A DNA stretch of 64,000 bases from Georhizobium profundi (GCF_003952725.1 NZ_CP032509.1:2008001-2072000), one strand, 5' to 3'; positions 45,619 through 54,437 are shown, counted from the first letter of the stretch. The notes: a model not told the origin generated them from the sequence alone. Translations and numbers: made by a program.

Positions 45619-45760
45619 ACAGACCATTAAGAGCACTAAGCTGAAGGTTAAATGAATTCCCCGGCAACCTGTTTCCACTTTTTGTGCTGTGGGAAAAGGG
45701 CGGGAGAACACCAGTACCCTTTTTCCAATGACGTATCCGGACGGCCACGTTCTCGGACAA

Positions 45761-45946
45761 TCAGTCGAGGAAGGGCAGCCAGTCCCGGAACGATTCGAGC
45801 GCGACATATTTTGCATGATCGGCGGCCATGAAGGCAAGGATCAGCGAGGCGATCGTCACCACGATCGATAAGCCCGTCTCTTGTCCGCCGCGACGGCTGG
45901 GCGGCGGCTGGTAGATGAAATTGTTCCGATCCTCGTGCACGCTCAT
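45761..45946 (-). CDS. small single-span membrane protein, unknown
   Basis: The 61 aa product has a hydrophilic start (MSVHEDRNNFIYQPPPSRRG), one membrane segment (LSIVVTIASLILAFMAADHA) and a short tail. Its ATG overlaps the stop of the gene before it (ATGA), making a three-gene minus-strand unit 46780 to 45761. The context is plasmid-like; function unknown. Confidence 0.55.
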   Translation of the reverse strand: MSVHEDRNNFIYQPPPSRRGGQETGLSIVVTIASLILAFMAADHAKYVALESFRDWLPFLD

Positions 45947-46320
45947 GCTCCCATCCGCTGCGGAAAATCAGCGGGCAGGTCGACGCCTCTAATGCCTTGT
46001 CGAGCGCGTCTTGCACGTCGCCTCAATCGTTCGGGGTTCTTGCCGTAGGCGTGGATGAGCAAGCGGCATTCCGCTGCTTCCATCGCGCAATCGGGTTGAG
46101 GATCCAGTCGGGCGCCGACCGAAAACATCCTTTTCGGCCAGTCGGCCAGTGAATAGATAGCCAGCCATGCGGGGCCGTGGCTATTGCGCGAACGCTGCAA
46201 TTCGCCCTCGCTGCGGCCATCCCGCCAATCGGCGGCAAGGCGGTCTTTCAAGTTTTCGCCGTCGGCGAGCGCATAGCTGGTAACGGCTACATGCTGGTTA
46301 GGTGTGAGGGGTGAGGTCAT
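45943..46320 (-). CDS. hypothetical protein in accessory three-gene unit
   Basis: The 125 aa product starts MTSPLTPNQHVAVTSYALAD and contains WLAIYSLADWPKRMFSVGAR and an Arg-rich segment (RLRRRARRARQGIRG). Soluble, no known motif. It lies 7 bases after the upstream gene and overlaps the membrane protein gene, so the three are co-translated. Confidence 0.5.
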   Translation of the reverse strand: MTSPLTPNQHVAVTSYALADGENLKDRLAADWRDGRSEGELQRSRNSHGPAWLAIYSLADWPKRMFSVGARLDPQPDCAMEAAECRLLIHAYGKNPERLRRRARRARQGIRGVDLPADFPQRMGA

Positions 46321-46327
46321 TATCTTC

Positions 46328-46780
46328 CTAGATCCTGAAAAGGGGAGCCGGCCGCGCCGGGAGAACGGCGCGACCAAGGGCGGCTGATTGCTCGGCTGCT
46401 ACAGGGAGGGTGTTGTTTGCCTGATCGTCATTTGCTGCGATCCGGATCGGGGCAGGGAGCCAGCCGGAGCCGTCAATCTGACGCTCCGCATGGGCGGCGG
46501 GATTTCCGGGCAGATGATCGCCCCAACGCTCATTCAGTTCCACGAACGCCAGAGCCGGGACGCTGTCCTGCGCGTTCTTCATGTAACGCTCGACGCCTTC
46601 ATGAGAGGCTGAAATCTCCAACGCGGTTGCGCCGCGCCTTGAGGCGTCGATTTCGGCATGATCGCCGGTCGTGTCATAGCCGCGCCGTGTCTGCCACAGC
46701 TGCAAGAAAATGGCGCGGGCAGCGATTTGCGGCGCGGCGAAAGGGAGTGTTAAGGAAGGGGCTCTAGGGGCTTCCCTCAT
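46328..46780 (-). CDS. hypothetical protein in accessory three-gene unit
   Basis: The 150 aa product begins MREAPRAPSLTLPFAAPQIA and includes RRGYDTTGDHAEIDASRRGA and ALAFVELNERWGDHLPG. It looks soluble and coding, but I do not recognise it. It is the first gene of the unit, directly downstream of the decayed toxin gene. Confidence 0.45.
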   Translation of the reverse strand: MREAPRAPSLTLPFAAPQIAARAIFLQLWQTRRGYDTTGDHAEIDASRRGATALEISASHEGVERYMKNAQDSVPALAFVELNERWGDHLPGNPAAHAERQIDGSGWLPAPIRIAANDDQANNTLPVAAEQSAALGRAVLPARPAPLFRI

Positions 46781-46816
46781 ACCGGATGGTGGCTGCTCGA
46801 TGCGGTCGCACGCTGG

Positions 46817-47223
46817 TCATCGCCGGCTGGCGCGCCTGATCTGTCGCGCTTTGAGCGCGTCGACCATGAGCCCCTGCACCTTGGTGGACGAACTGGAAAA
46901 ACCGACCGATGCGGTTTCCGGGTTCGAATTAAAAATTTTGGGCGTGAATGTCTTCGTCTGCCTCGTCGGCCACGATCCAAAGCGCTATGTGGGCGTCCAA
47001 TCCCGCGCGCCTTTTTTCCGATGTCGGGCACTTCAATGCTGTAGAGGCCATGCTGGGTACCACTGGTGATCGGCAGCATCAAAACGACAAGTTTATCGCT
47101 GCGATTGCGCACCAACAGCGAGATTACGACGGGGCGATCCTTACGGCCCTCTGTCTCGCCGCGCGGTGCTTCCCGGCTCCACAAATGAGGATACCGCCAG
47201 ACATCGCCCAGGGCGGGCGCTGA
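46817..47223 (-). pseudogene. PemK/MazF-like toxin gene, multiply frameshifted
   Basis: Three frames combine: GDVWRYPHLWSREAPRGETE and GRKDRPVVISLLVRN, LPITSGTQHGLYSIEVPDI; then EKRRAGLDAHIALWIVADEA; then a C-terminal KVQGLMVDALKARQIRRASR. This fits PemK-like growth inhibitors, endoribonucleases of type II toxin-antitoxin pairs. At least two frameshifts and an in-frame TAA break it, and no ATG/GTG/TTG lies at the expected start just after the antitoxin stop. The remnant follows the phd-type gene without a gap. Confidence 0.65.
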
Positions 47224-47469
47224 TTACTCAGTCATTGTCGATGCTGTGTTAAGGCCCGATATTAGGCTGTCGGCTTCGTCATTGCTAAGATCATCGACCT
47301 GAAAGGCGCGGCGCGTATCGTCATCATGGGTCAGATTTTCGTAACGCTCCATCGACATGATGACATAGCGCGGCTTTCGGTGCTTGGTGATGGCGACCGG
47401 GGAAACGGACGCGGCTTCTAGCAGATCTCCCGTCTTGCCGGTCAAATCAGCAGCTGCAAATTCTTTCAT
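47224..47469 (-). CDS. Phd/YefM-type antitoxin
   Basis: The 81 aa product starts MKEFAAADLTGKTGDLLEAA and continues PVAITKHRKPRYVIMSMERY, the standard Phd/YefM DNA-binding N-terminal half; the acidic C-terminal tail would bind toxin. Its natural partner is the PemK-like gene downstream, which is broken, so the antitoxin is probably an orphan or acts against related toxins. Confidence 0.8.
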   Translation of the reverse strand: MKEFAAADLTGKTGDLLEAASVSPVAITKHRKPRYVIMSMERYENLTHDDDTRRAFQVDDLSNDEADSLISGLNTASTMTE

Positions 47470-47579
47470 GGCGCAGACATCTCTATTTTTTGGGGGAAGT
47501 GCGCGAGGGAAGGGGCCGAGTTCCCGCGTAGCAGAGCGCTGCGGCTCGATGTCGCCGCGCTCTTCAATCTGGCTTTCGA

Positions 47580-47851
47580 TCAGAAACCGCTTTGCGACGG
47601 TTCCTGATCGAGCGACTGTTGGGGACCTTTCAAAATGGGCATGGTGCGTTTGTTGGAGAGCTGCGCGCGCTTCCCTTCGAGACGAAATCCGTACCAATCG
47701 TGCCCCGGCACCCAGCCTCGCGGGCTGGCTCGGCCATACCAGACGGGCAATTTGCCACGATCACCGGGCAGATGATCGCTATGTCGACGTTGAACGATCC
47801 GCCCATGCCTGATGCGGTGTCGTAAACTTCGACCGATCGGAAGGCGCTCAT
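47580..47851 (-). pseudogene. hypothetical gene with frameshift
   Basis: From the ATG at 47851 one frame gives MSAFRSVEVYDTASGMGGSF then NVDIAIICP; a second frame continues DRGKLPVWYGRASPRGWVPG, HDWYGFRLEGKRAQLSNKRT and ends at 47580. The two halves look like one protein of about 90 aa broken near 47770. Family unknown; typical of plasmid-borne unknowns. Confidence 0.4.
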
Positions 47852-49356
47852 GCGCCTGCCTCGGCCGAAAGTGCGGAAACCAAGCGCTTTGCAGCCCAGC
47901 GGCCCGCCTCGTTCGAATGGCGCTGCCGTGCGGTTTCGCGGGGAGCCCCGCGGAACCCATTCGATTTGAGCAGGCGCGGCTGTCGGCATCGGGTTTGCCT
48001 GGAAAGATCAGTTGCAGCCGCGCGATATCGGCATTTTACCTAACCTCGAACGCTTCCGCCCTCGGCTCCGAAGCGTAGGCCGCGCGCACGCATGGCTTTA
48101 CGGGGCATTGGCTTCGTGGTCCCTGATTTCCTGCCGCCGTTTGTAGGCTGTCGCCTGCCGCTTTTCGTTGCGCGCTTTCGGGAAGTTTGCCAGGCCGGTG
48201 ACCAATTCAGGCTACGGCTTCGGCCTCCCAAAAGGCATGGGTCCGCGACGATCCCGTACGGCCGTCTCGAGCGCATCACGCTCGAGCAGGGCGAGGAAGG
48301 ACGGGGAGACCGGATTTTGTGCTTGTGGGGGATAGAGGGCAGGGCTCTTTCTCCCCGCCAATTGAACGAAGGGGCCGCGCACCGCGGCCCTCATACAAAA
48401 AGGGGAGTTGCCCGAAGGCAACTCCCCTGCACTACGCAATGGGAAGGGTTAGCAACCCGTCAGCGCATGACTGCCGTTTCCGGCTCTGCCCTATATGGAA
48501 ATTGGGGCGCCGGTGTGAACGATAAGTCCAGTCGATGCGGACGTTGATTCGGCCGTCCAAAGGTGGCGGCTGGACGAGCGATCGTAACCCGGATGGGCGG
48601 AGACGGAACGAGCGGCTGGCTCCGTGCGCTTGCGCATAGAGCGCGGTCGCGATGCGACGTGCCCAAGTCAGCCTGCCCTCATTTCGGCTTCACACGCGCC
48701 GATCAAATGAAATCGGGCGATCTGTTCACCCAGCAGCACCTCGGTCGCCTGCGCCGGAACATTGTCTTTTCGCTTCGGGATCCCGCATGCCAAAGGGTTT
48801 CCGCCGGCCCTCGGATCGGACACCACTGCCGTTTTCAAATTGCATTTTCCCGTGTCGCGGCCATCTGGTAGCTGTCCATCACTGCCAAAAGCCGCATGCT
48901 TTCATGGTCGCGATCGATACTGTCGAGATAACCCCTTCGAACCGATACGGCGTCGAAGGCCCCTCATCATCGAGCTCCTGGCAATACGCCTTCAGCGCTC
49001 AAGGGCCACAATAAACGTGCATCGTATTCGCTCGCGCGCACAACTTATCGCAACGAATTTACTTTCATAGGCCCTCCAATGCATTGAACCAGCCTAGTTG
49101 CCGATCGAACATTTCACCGGCGATCGGGGTCATATCATCAAAATACAAAAACACCGACGGCTCGACCATCGATTGGAAGATTGCGTTGGATGAAATCATC
49201 GGGCCTTTCCTCCGGCTTTTGTCCCCGGCCAGCGTCATCCCCGGCAGTCGTAACCTGCCCGCGCTCTCGACCGCTCTACACATTGCGGCGATGCCGAAAC
49301 GTGCGGGCAAGAGCGCAATAGACATCGCTGAACGAAAATGCCCGACCATCACGGTC
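47852..49356. other. decayed accessory stretch without intact genes
   Basis: Short coding-like pieces occur on the minus strand, for example LVTGLANFPKARNEKRQATA (about 48105-48200), but frames are broken by stops and shifts. A 95-codon open frame at 49065-49352 (minus, ending FDRQLGWFNALEGL) is possible but has no family support. The terminator at 48397-48427 is the clearest functional element. The region looks like the remains of plasmid or integrative-element genes. Confidence 0.4.
48397..48427 (-). terminator. intrinsic terminator with TTCG loop
   Basis: On the minus strand GGGGAGTTGCC-TTCG-GGCAACTCCCC forms an 11-bp stem with a stable tetraloop, followed by TTTTTG. It therefore ends transcription coming from higher coordinates. 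A second hairpin, GGGCCGCG/CGCGGCCC, lies just beyond at about 48372-48390. No intact gene directly precedes it on that strand, consistent with gene loss upstream. Confidence 0.85.
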
Positions 49357-50556
49357 TTAGATCTTCACCGCCGCTGCGGTCACGTACATAAAGATCATTC
49401 CGGAAAAGAAACCACTCAGTGACACGGGCGAAATCAGCACCGACGCCCCGGATAGGCTTGACCTAACAAGGTATAGAGACACTTCCAGTATGACTTGCAA
49501 GATCGCGCCGGCACCGATACCCAAAAACAGCGCGGCCCATTGGGGCGAGAAAGCCATGCTTCCGATCCAGATGCCCAGCACGGCGGGCCCGCCAGCAATG
49601 AGAGCCAGTGCCACGAAGGTACGCAGAGGCGGCCGGACCTTTAGGATCGGCGCAGCGATACCGATGCCTTCAGTTATATTGTGAACAGCAAAGCCAACGA
49701 CGAGAAACGTGCCTAACCCCGCGAGCCCAGTGGCAAATGCCGCTCCAATCGCCAAGCCCTCACCAAAATTGTGCAGTCCGATCCCAAGGGCAATGTAGAA
49801 GGCGAGCGCTGCTCCTTGCGGTGTCCCCGATCTTCGACCGATTGCAGTCAAGCAGAGAAAGCCAGCGGCAGCGGCCGACAAGACTAGGACAGGTCCCTGG
49901 AACAAGGCTGCCGCAGCCCCTGCGAGTTCGAACGCAGCCTCAAGCGTGTCAACGAAAAGAAAAGCCAACAATCCGACTGTCAAAGCCAGCAGAAAGGTCA
50001 TTCCCTGACGGCCAACATTGCGCAGCGCCGGATAGAACATCAAACCGACTGTGACGGGAAGGATGCCGACGACGGCCCCGATAAGCGTCTGAGACCTCAA
50101 CTGGCCGGCAGTCGCCGTTGGAGTCGGAACAGCAGCAGCGATGACTGCTTCGAAAGTCGCTCCGGTGTTGGTCACGAATTTGACCGTATGGCTTTCGCCG
50201 AGCACCCATGGATAGGGAATTGATATCCACGCTGTCTGGCCCCTTTCGAGCGTCCCCATCGGGTCTTGCACAAACTGCCAATAGGCGGCGTCGACCTGCA
50301 CCTGCGCGATGGCCATCGCCTCCGATCCACCGGCACGCACAAGGAAGCTCATCCTGCCGTCCTCAAGGACGGAACGCTCAATAGTGAGATTTTCGATCGG
50401 CGGCGCGCCCCGGGAAAGATTAGCAAACTGGTCGGTGGCAAACAGCCATCCCACGATGGCGGCAAGAAGCAGGAAAGGCGGCAGAAGCCAGAGCCACCGG
50501 CCTCCATTGCCTTGGCTGGAGGGGGGCGCTTTAGCAACATTTTCGGTTCCGTTCAT
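49357..50556 (-). CDS. ZIP-family metal transporter with periplasmic N-terminal domain
   Basis: The 399 aa product has an N-terminal helix (about 21-40) and a roughly 110-residue extracytoplasmic domain, then eight membrane helices of a ZIP transporter. Metal-site motifs are GLHNFGEGLAIGAA (helix IV) and VHNITEGIGIA (helix V). ZIP proteins carry Zn, Mn or Fe into the cytoplasm. Its start overlaps the multicopper oxidase stop (ATGA), and the pair is divergent from mntR. The added outer domain could dock the oxidase. Direction and metal are inferred. Confidence 0.85.
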   Translation of the reverse strand: MNGTENVAKAPPSSQGNGGRWLWLLPPFLLLAAIVGWLFATDQFANLSRGAPPIENLTIERSVLEDGRMSFLVRAGGSEAMAIAQVQVDAAYWQFVQDPMGTLERGQTAWISIPYPWVLGESHTVKFVTNTGATFEAVIAAAVPTPTATAGQLRSQTLIGAVVGILPVTVGLMFYPALRNVGRQGMTFLLALTVGLLAFLFVDTLEAAFELAGAAAALFQGPVLVLSAAAAGFLCLTAIGRRSGTPQGAALAFYIALGIGLHNFGEGLAIGAAFATGLAGLGTFLVVGFAVHNITEGIGIAAPILKVRPPLRTFVALALIAGGPAVLGIWIGSMAFSPQWAALFLGIGAGAILQVILEVSLYLVRSSLSGASVLISPVSLSGFFSGMIFMYVTAAAVKI

Positions 50557-51689
50557 GTGACGTCCTCCACAACGTCAAACATGCCCATCCACCCGAGTTC
50601 CGCGAGCTCGGATTGATGAGCGTGGAACATATAGAGGCCCGGTTCGTGGTCGCGAAAATGGAACTCCAGAATGCCGCGCTGGGCTTGGCACTGCATAATG
50701 AGGTCGACCGTCTTCAACGTCGGCGTCAGCGTCGTTCCCTGATCAAAATAGTCGAAGAAGTTCGCATGCAGGTGGAACGAGTTGATCGGGTCGAATTCCG
50801 TCACGTTGATGAGGTAGATGCGGACCGGCATGTTTCGCGATACGCGGATCGGCTTTTTTGCGTAGCAATGGGCAATGGTGTTGGCGGCATAGAACTCGTT
50901 CTCGCCGTCGAAATTGGTGTCGAAGCCGTTCATCACCATCATCATTTCCTGCCATTTCGCGTTCTCCGGCGTACCTAGCAGCCGCGAACGAGCCACCTCC
51001 TCGTGTTCCGGATGGAGAGCGGGATCAGGGTCGATGATGAAGGCTCCATACATGCCCTTGTGCATGTGCCGGGTGAGCGGGAAAGCGTGGCAGTGGTACA
51101 GGTGGCAGCCGAAAGGTTTGGCGTCGAACTCATAAACGAACTCGCCGCCTGGCTCGACCATGCCAGCTCCAGGGACACCATCCATCCGAGCCGCGTGGAT
51201 GCCGTGGAAATGCATCGAGTGCTGATGAGAGCCGAAATTTCGGAAAATAATTCGAAGTCGTTCGCCCTCTTTGGCTCGCAGCGAAGGCCCTGGCACGCGG
51301 CCGTTATACGTCCAAGCGGGGAAGAAGACGCCTGGCGCGATCTCAATCTCCTTGTCTTCAACTTCGACTTCGAACGTTCGTAGCGTCATGCCATCTGGCA
51401 GGATCTCGACAATTCCGCCGTCCCAGTCGGTCAAAAGTGCATCCGGATCGAAGCCGTTTCGGGCGTTGTCCACTTCCCCGACGGTGATCATTCCACCATG
51501 AGCGATCTGGTGGTCACCCATGATCGCCGACGCGGCGTTGGTTGGCGGTGTTTCCTGTTGCGCGTGGTCGCCGTGCGATGTCTGACCGGATGCATTGCCC
51601 GCTGCCCATGCCGCGCCGCCCACCGCAGCGGCCACGAGGCTAAAGAACCGACGCCTTCCTGGATCGAACCTGAACCACGAGCGCAGCAT
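50553..51689 (-). CDS. two-domain multicopper oxidase coupled to the ZIP transporter
   Basis: The 378 aa product has an RRRFFSLVAAAVGGAAWAAG Tat-like signal and a His-rich linker. Domain 1 has HSMHFHGIH and CHLYHCHAFPLTRHMHKGM (type 1 site with Cys, His, Met); domain 2 has NSFHLHANFF and YMFHAHQSELAELGW. The four HxH pairs for a trinuclear site are therefore present, with a type 1 copper only in domain 1, as in two-domain oxidases. It is translationally coupled to the ZIP gene and lies behind an MntR-like box, which suggests Mn(II) or Fe(II) oxidation tied to transport. Confidence 0.85.
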   Translation of the reverse strand: MLRSWFRFDPGRRRFFSLVAAAVGGAAWAAGNASGQTSHGDHAQQETPPTNAASAIMGDHQIAHGGMITVGEVDNARNGFDPDALLTDWDGGIVEILPDGMTLRTFEVEVEDKEIEIAPGVFFPAWTYNGRVPGPSLRAKEGERLRIIFRNFGSHQHSMHFHGIHAARMDGVPGAGMVEPGGEFVYEFDAKPFGCHLYHCHAFPLTRHMHKGMYGAFIIDPDPALHPEHEEVARSRLLGTPENAKWQEMMMVMNGFDTNFDGENEFYAANTIAHCYAKKPIRVSRNMPVRIYLINVTEFDPINSFHLHANFFDYFDQGTTLTPTLKTVDLIMQCQAQRGILEFHFRDHEPGLYMFHAHQSELAELGWMGMFDVVEDVT

Positions 51690-51735
51690 GACATTCCTTT
51701 CATAGCATGAGCGTCACATATGAGCATAGGCGCAC
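51690..51735 (-). promoter_or_regulatory. leader of the oxidase-ZIP operon
   Basis: The 46 bases between the MntR box and the oxidase ATG hold GAAAGGAATG-type sequence (AAAGGA close to the start on the minus strand) as ribosome binding site. Binding of a repressor at the adjacent box would block transcription of this operon. Confidence 0.4.
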
Positions 51736-51757
51736 TGATATAGCAATTGCTATGTTA
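51736..51757. promoter_or_regulatory. MntR-box-like palindrome
   Basis: The core ATAGCAATTGCTAT (51740-51753) is a perfect 14-bp palindrome and extends to GCTATGTT on the right. It resembles the E. coli MntR operator, whose half-site is ACATAGC/GCTATGT. It lies in the 135-base gap between the divergent oxidase-ZIP operon and mntR, so it may repress both when manganese is plentiful. Confidence 0.8.
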
Positions 51758-51824
51758 TTAGCGAACTGGCCCTCGCTTCTGGGATGATTTATAGCTCAGG
51801 CTAAACCTATTCTCGGAGAGCGAT

Positions 51825-52274
51825 ATGGCGCGAAAGGCAAAATCTGCGGAACCGCTCGTGGAGCCGGAAGTCCACGTCGCGAGTTTTCGCCAGACGCGTA
51901 ACAACCGTCGGACTGAGATCATCGAAGACTACGTCGAACTCGTCGCGGATCTAATCGCGGACGCAGGTGAGGCCCGGCAGATCGATATCGCCAGGCGGTT
52001 GGGCGTGGCTCAGCCGACAGTAGCCAAGATGCTGAAACGCCTCGCCGCGGATGGTCTGATCGTGCAGCGGCCCTATCGGGGTATTTTCCTGACTGAGGAA
52101 GGAAACGCCTTGGCCCTACGAGTGCGGGAGCGACACCAGGTCGTGGAGAGCTTCCTGCGGGCCCTGGGAATAGGCGAGGACATTGCAAGGATCGACGCCG
52201 AAGGCATCGAACACCACGTTTCGGATGAGACCCTGAGCGCGTTCAGAAAGTTCGTGGCAGCGCGGGATCAGTGA
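51825..52274 (+). CDS. mntR: MntR, manganese-responsive regulator (DtxR family)
   Basis: The 149 aa product closely follows the E. coli MntR pattern: [60 protein letters not shown] (helix-turn-helix), [28 protein letters not shown] and [20 protein letters not shown] (metal ligands Glu, His, His). It senses Mn(II) and represses uptake genes. It is divergent from the oxidase-ZIP operon, with a palindromic box between. Its 3' end overlaps the convergent MerR gene by seven bases. Confidence 0.94.
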   Translation: MARKAKSAEPLVEPEVHVASFRQTRNNRRTEIIEDYVELVADLIADAGEARQIDIARRLGVAQPTVAKMLKRLAADGLIVQRPYRGIFLTEEGNALALRVRERHQVVESFLRALGIGEDIARIDAEGIEHHVSDETLSAFRKFVAARDQ

Positions 52275-52681
52275 TCAGCATTACACAACCCATGGTCTCC
52301 GAGCGAATGAAGCACATAGCAATCTCTGATGCAGTCGGCTTCGCAATGGTTTGCCATTCGGTCCAGCTCACGTTCGAGCTTAGAGAGGCGGGCGATCTTT
52401 TGTCGTACGGCATTCAGTTGCTCCGCGACGATGCGATCAGCATCTCTGCAGGGCTTCTCAGGATCACAGCTTAACTCAATGAGCTCGCGTATTGCCTCGA
52501 TGTTGAAGCCCAAGTCTCTCGCATGACGGATGAAGGAAAGTCGCTCAAGACCTTCGCGGCCATAGCGCCGCTGGTTCCCCTCCGATCGGTCCGGAAGATC
52601 GAGCAAACCCATCTGCTCATAGTACCGGATGGTGGGAACCTTCACGCCTGTGCGCCGTGACAAATCGCCGATCGAAAACAT
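52268..52681 (-). CDS. MerR-family metal regulator
   Basis: The 137 aa product has the MerR start [26 protein letters not shown] and [20 protein letters not shown]. Sensor-side cysteines are in [25 protein letters not shown] and a final LCNADH, a pattern unlike CueR's two-Cys loop and nearer the divalent-metal branch. The metal is not certain. It is divergent from PCuAC-SCO-DUF411, with a MerR-type operator between, and three more copies of that operator lie downstream in the window. Confidence 0.88.
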   Translation of the reverse strand: MFSIGDLSRRTGVKVPTIRYYEQMGLLDLPDRSEGNQRRYGREGLERLSFIRHARDLGFNIEAIRELIELSCDPEKPCRDADRIVAEQLNAVRQKIARLSKLERELDRMANHCEADCIRDCYVLHSLGDHGLCNADH

Positions 52682-52761
52682 GCGCAAACCTTTGCTCTAT
52701 TGAAACATCGATAGTATGGGCCCCAAACCCAATACGAACAATTGATCGTGAAGTCGCAGAC

Positions 52762-52789
52762 CTTGAACCTCTACCCGCTAGAGGTGCTA
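52762..52789 (+). promoter_or_regulatory. MerR-type operator A, before the PCuAC operon
   Basis: CTTGAA provides the -35 (TTGAAC, 52763-52768), and the perfect dyad ACCTCTA-n5-TAGAGGT fills the spacer (52767-52785). TACGGA follows 19 bases after the -35, the spacing expected for MerR activation. It lies 80 bases from the start of the divergent MerR gene. Confidence 0.8.
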
Positions 52790-52816
52790 CGGAGTGCAAA
52801 AACTTGGGATACTGTG

Positions 52817-53347
52817 ATGTCAAAAAATCATCTGATCGGGACCAGACTGTGGATTTTTTTCACGATTGCCTGCATGGCACCGGTGTCGATTTCGGCACAA
52901 GAGAAAGCTGATCACATTACGGAAGGAACCGGCACCGTGTGGATCGAACACGCGGAAATTGTCCTTTCTCCTTCGCCCGCTGGAATGGCGGCTGGATATC
53001 TGACGGTGTTCAACGATACCGACGAAGAGGTTGCCATAACGTCCGTAGCGACCCCATCTTTCGGCGATGTGTCGCTGCACCGAACCGAAACGGAAGACGG
53101 TATCGTCCGGATGAGGCCGGTGGGCGATCCGGTCCGGATTCCGCAGAGCACGGAATTCGTCATGAAGCCCGGTGGGTTCCATTTGATGCTCATGCAACCG
53201 GTGAGCGAAGTGGTCCCCGGAAAGTATCTCAATCTTGAAGTCGGATTCGCCGACGGGTCGACGCTTGCCGTGAACGCAGAAGTTCTGGCCTTTGGGCAAA
53301 GACCGGCGGATCATCACCATGGCGAAGACGACGCGGCGATGCGATGA
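52817..53347 (+). CDS. PCu(A)C periplasmic copper chaperone
   Basis: The 176 aa product has a signal peptide (LWIFFTIACMAPVSISAQE) and the PCuAC domain: VWIEHAEIVLSPSPAGMAAG, GYLTVFNDTDEEVAI, DVSLHRTETEDGIVRMRPV and GFHLMLMQP. The copper ligands of the family (His and Met of the H(M)x10Mx21HxM motif) are visible as LHRTE, RMRP and GFHLMLM. A His-rich tail ends DHHHGEDD. It delivers Cu(I) to the Cu-A site of cytochrome oxidase or to SCO. Its stop overlaps the SCO gene. Confidence 0.9.
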   Translation: MSKNHLIGTRLWIFFTIACMAPVSISAQEKADHITEGTGTVWIEHAEIVLSPSPAGMAAGYLTVFNDTDEEVAITSVATPSFGDVSLHRTETEDGIVRMRPVGDPVRIPQSTEFVMKPGGFHLMLMQPVSEVVPGKYLNLEVGFADGSTLAVNAEVLAFGQRPADHHHGEDDAAMR

Positions 53348-53973
53348 CGCTGGCCGGTTTCCGTAAACTCATGTGGGGAATGGTCGTGTTTGCGACCGTG
53401 GTTCTGGTCGCCGGATATGCTGCCAACTGGGAGTTGGAGCGGCGCGCAGGCGACAGCTTAAACACTGCAGCAACGACATCCGGGATCGGAGGAGCGTTCA
53501 CCATGACGGACTCTTCCGGCCGCGAGGTTACCGAGGAAACCTATGCCGGGAAGGTTTGGATGATGTTTATGGGCTTTATCAATTGTCCCGACATCTGCCC
53601 GACCACGCTTGCCGAGATGTCCGGATGGCTCAAGGAGCTTGGCGCTGACGAAGATGGCATACGCGGCTTCCTGGTGACTGTCGACCCGGATCGTGACACA
53701 CCAGAAGTCGTCAGCCGTTACATCTCAAGCTTCGACGATCGCATCGTGGGGCTTGTGCCAACGGCAAACCAGCTTGAGTCGTTCGCCGAGAACTACAAGG
53801 TCCACTATGACAAGGTTCCGCTTAAAGAAGGTGGCTACACGATGGACCATACAGCAGGTGTCCTCCTTTTTGATCAGTCGGGTCGACTCAGTGGGACCAT
53901 TGACCTCCATGAGGATCGTGAGACTGCGCTCGCCAAGCTTAGAAATCTCTTAAACGGTGAGGAAAGATCATGA
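53344..53973 (+). CDS. SCO1/SenC copper-insertion protein
   Basis: The 209 aa product has an N-terminal anchor (MVVFATVVLVAGYAANWELE) and the SCO fold: GKVWMMFMGFINCPDICPTT (CxxxC copper site), FLVTVDPDRDTPEVV and YTMDHTAGVLLFDQSG (third ligand His). SCO proteins insert copper into cytochrome c oxidase Cu-A. Coupled by ATGA to PCuAC before it and DUF411 after it. Confidence 0.93.
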   Translation: MTLAGFRKLMWGMVVFATVVLVAGYAANWELERRAGDSLNTAATTSGIGGAFTMTDSSGREVTEETYAGKVWMMFMGFINCPDICPTTLAEMSGWLKELGADEDGIRGFLVTVDPDRDTPEVVSRYISSFDDRIVGLVPTANQLESFAENYKVHYDKVPLKEGGYTMDHTAGVLLFDQSGRLSGTIDLHEDRETALAKLRNLLNGEERS

Positions 53974-54431
53974 AGCCTTCGGTCAGCTTGTCTGCGCTCT
54001 GCCTGCTTTTGACGGCTGTAACGGCCGAAGCTTCTGATGAAGTACGGAAGATCGAAGTGTTCAAGACGCAAACCTGCGCGTGTTGTGTTGCTTGGATCGC
54101 CCGACTGGAGAAGGCCGGCTTCAGTGTCGAAGCCCAAGACATGCAGGCCGCCGACCTCATTATCATGAAACAGGAATTGGGCATGCCAGCCGACCTTGTG
54201 AGCTGCCACACGGGACTGGTGGACGGCTACGTGATCGAGGGACACGTTCCGCCTGAGGACATCAGGCGGTTGCTGGTCAGCGGTGAGCGGGCAATTGGAC
54301 TTGCCGTTGCTGGAATGCCCATCGGATCACCTGGAATGGAATACGGTAGTCGGCGTGACGCTTTCGACGTTGAACTCGTGCGCGAAGACGGTTCTACAGC
54401 GGTTTTTGCCTCCTACGACGAGAGACGTTGA
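53970..54431 (+). CDS. DUF411 metal-binding protein, second copy
   Basis: The 153 aa product has a signal peptide (LSALCLLLTAVTAEA) and DUF411 motifs VFKTQTCACCVAWIARLEKA, SCHTGLVDGYVIEGHVPPED and GLAVAGMPIGSPGMEYG. It resembles the copy at 26512-26961, with CACC in place of CGCC. It closes the PCuAC-SCO-DUF411 operon and is followed 6 bases later by the end of a convergent gene. Confidence 0.88.
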   Translation: MKPSVSLSALCLLLTAVTAEASDEVRKIEVFKTQTCACCVAWIARLEKAGFSVEAQDMQAADLIIMKQELGMPADLVSCHTGLVDGYVIEGHVPPEDIRRLLVSGERAIGLAVAGMPIGSPGMEYGSRRDAFDVELVREDGSTAVFASYDERR

Positions 54432-54437
54432 AACGTT

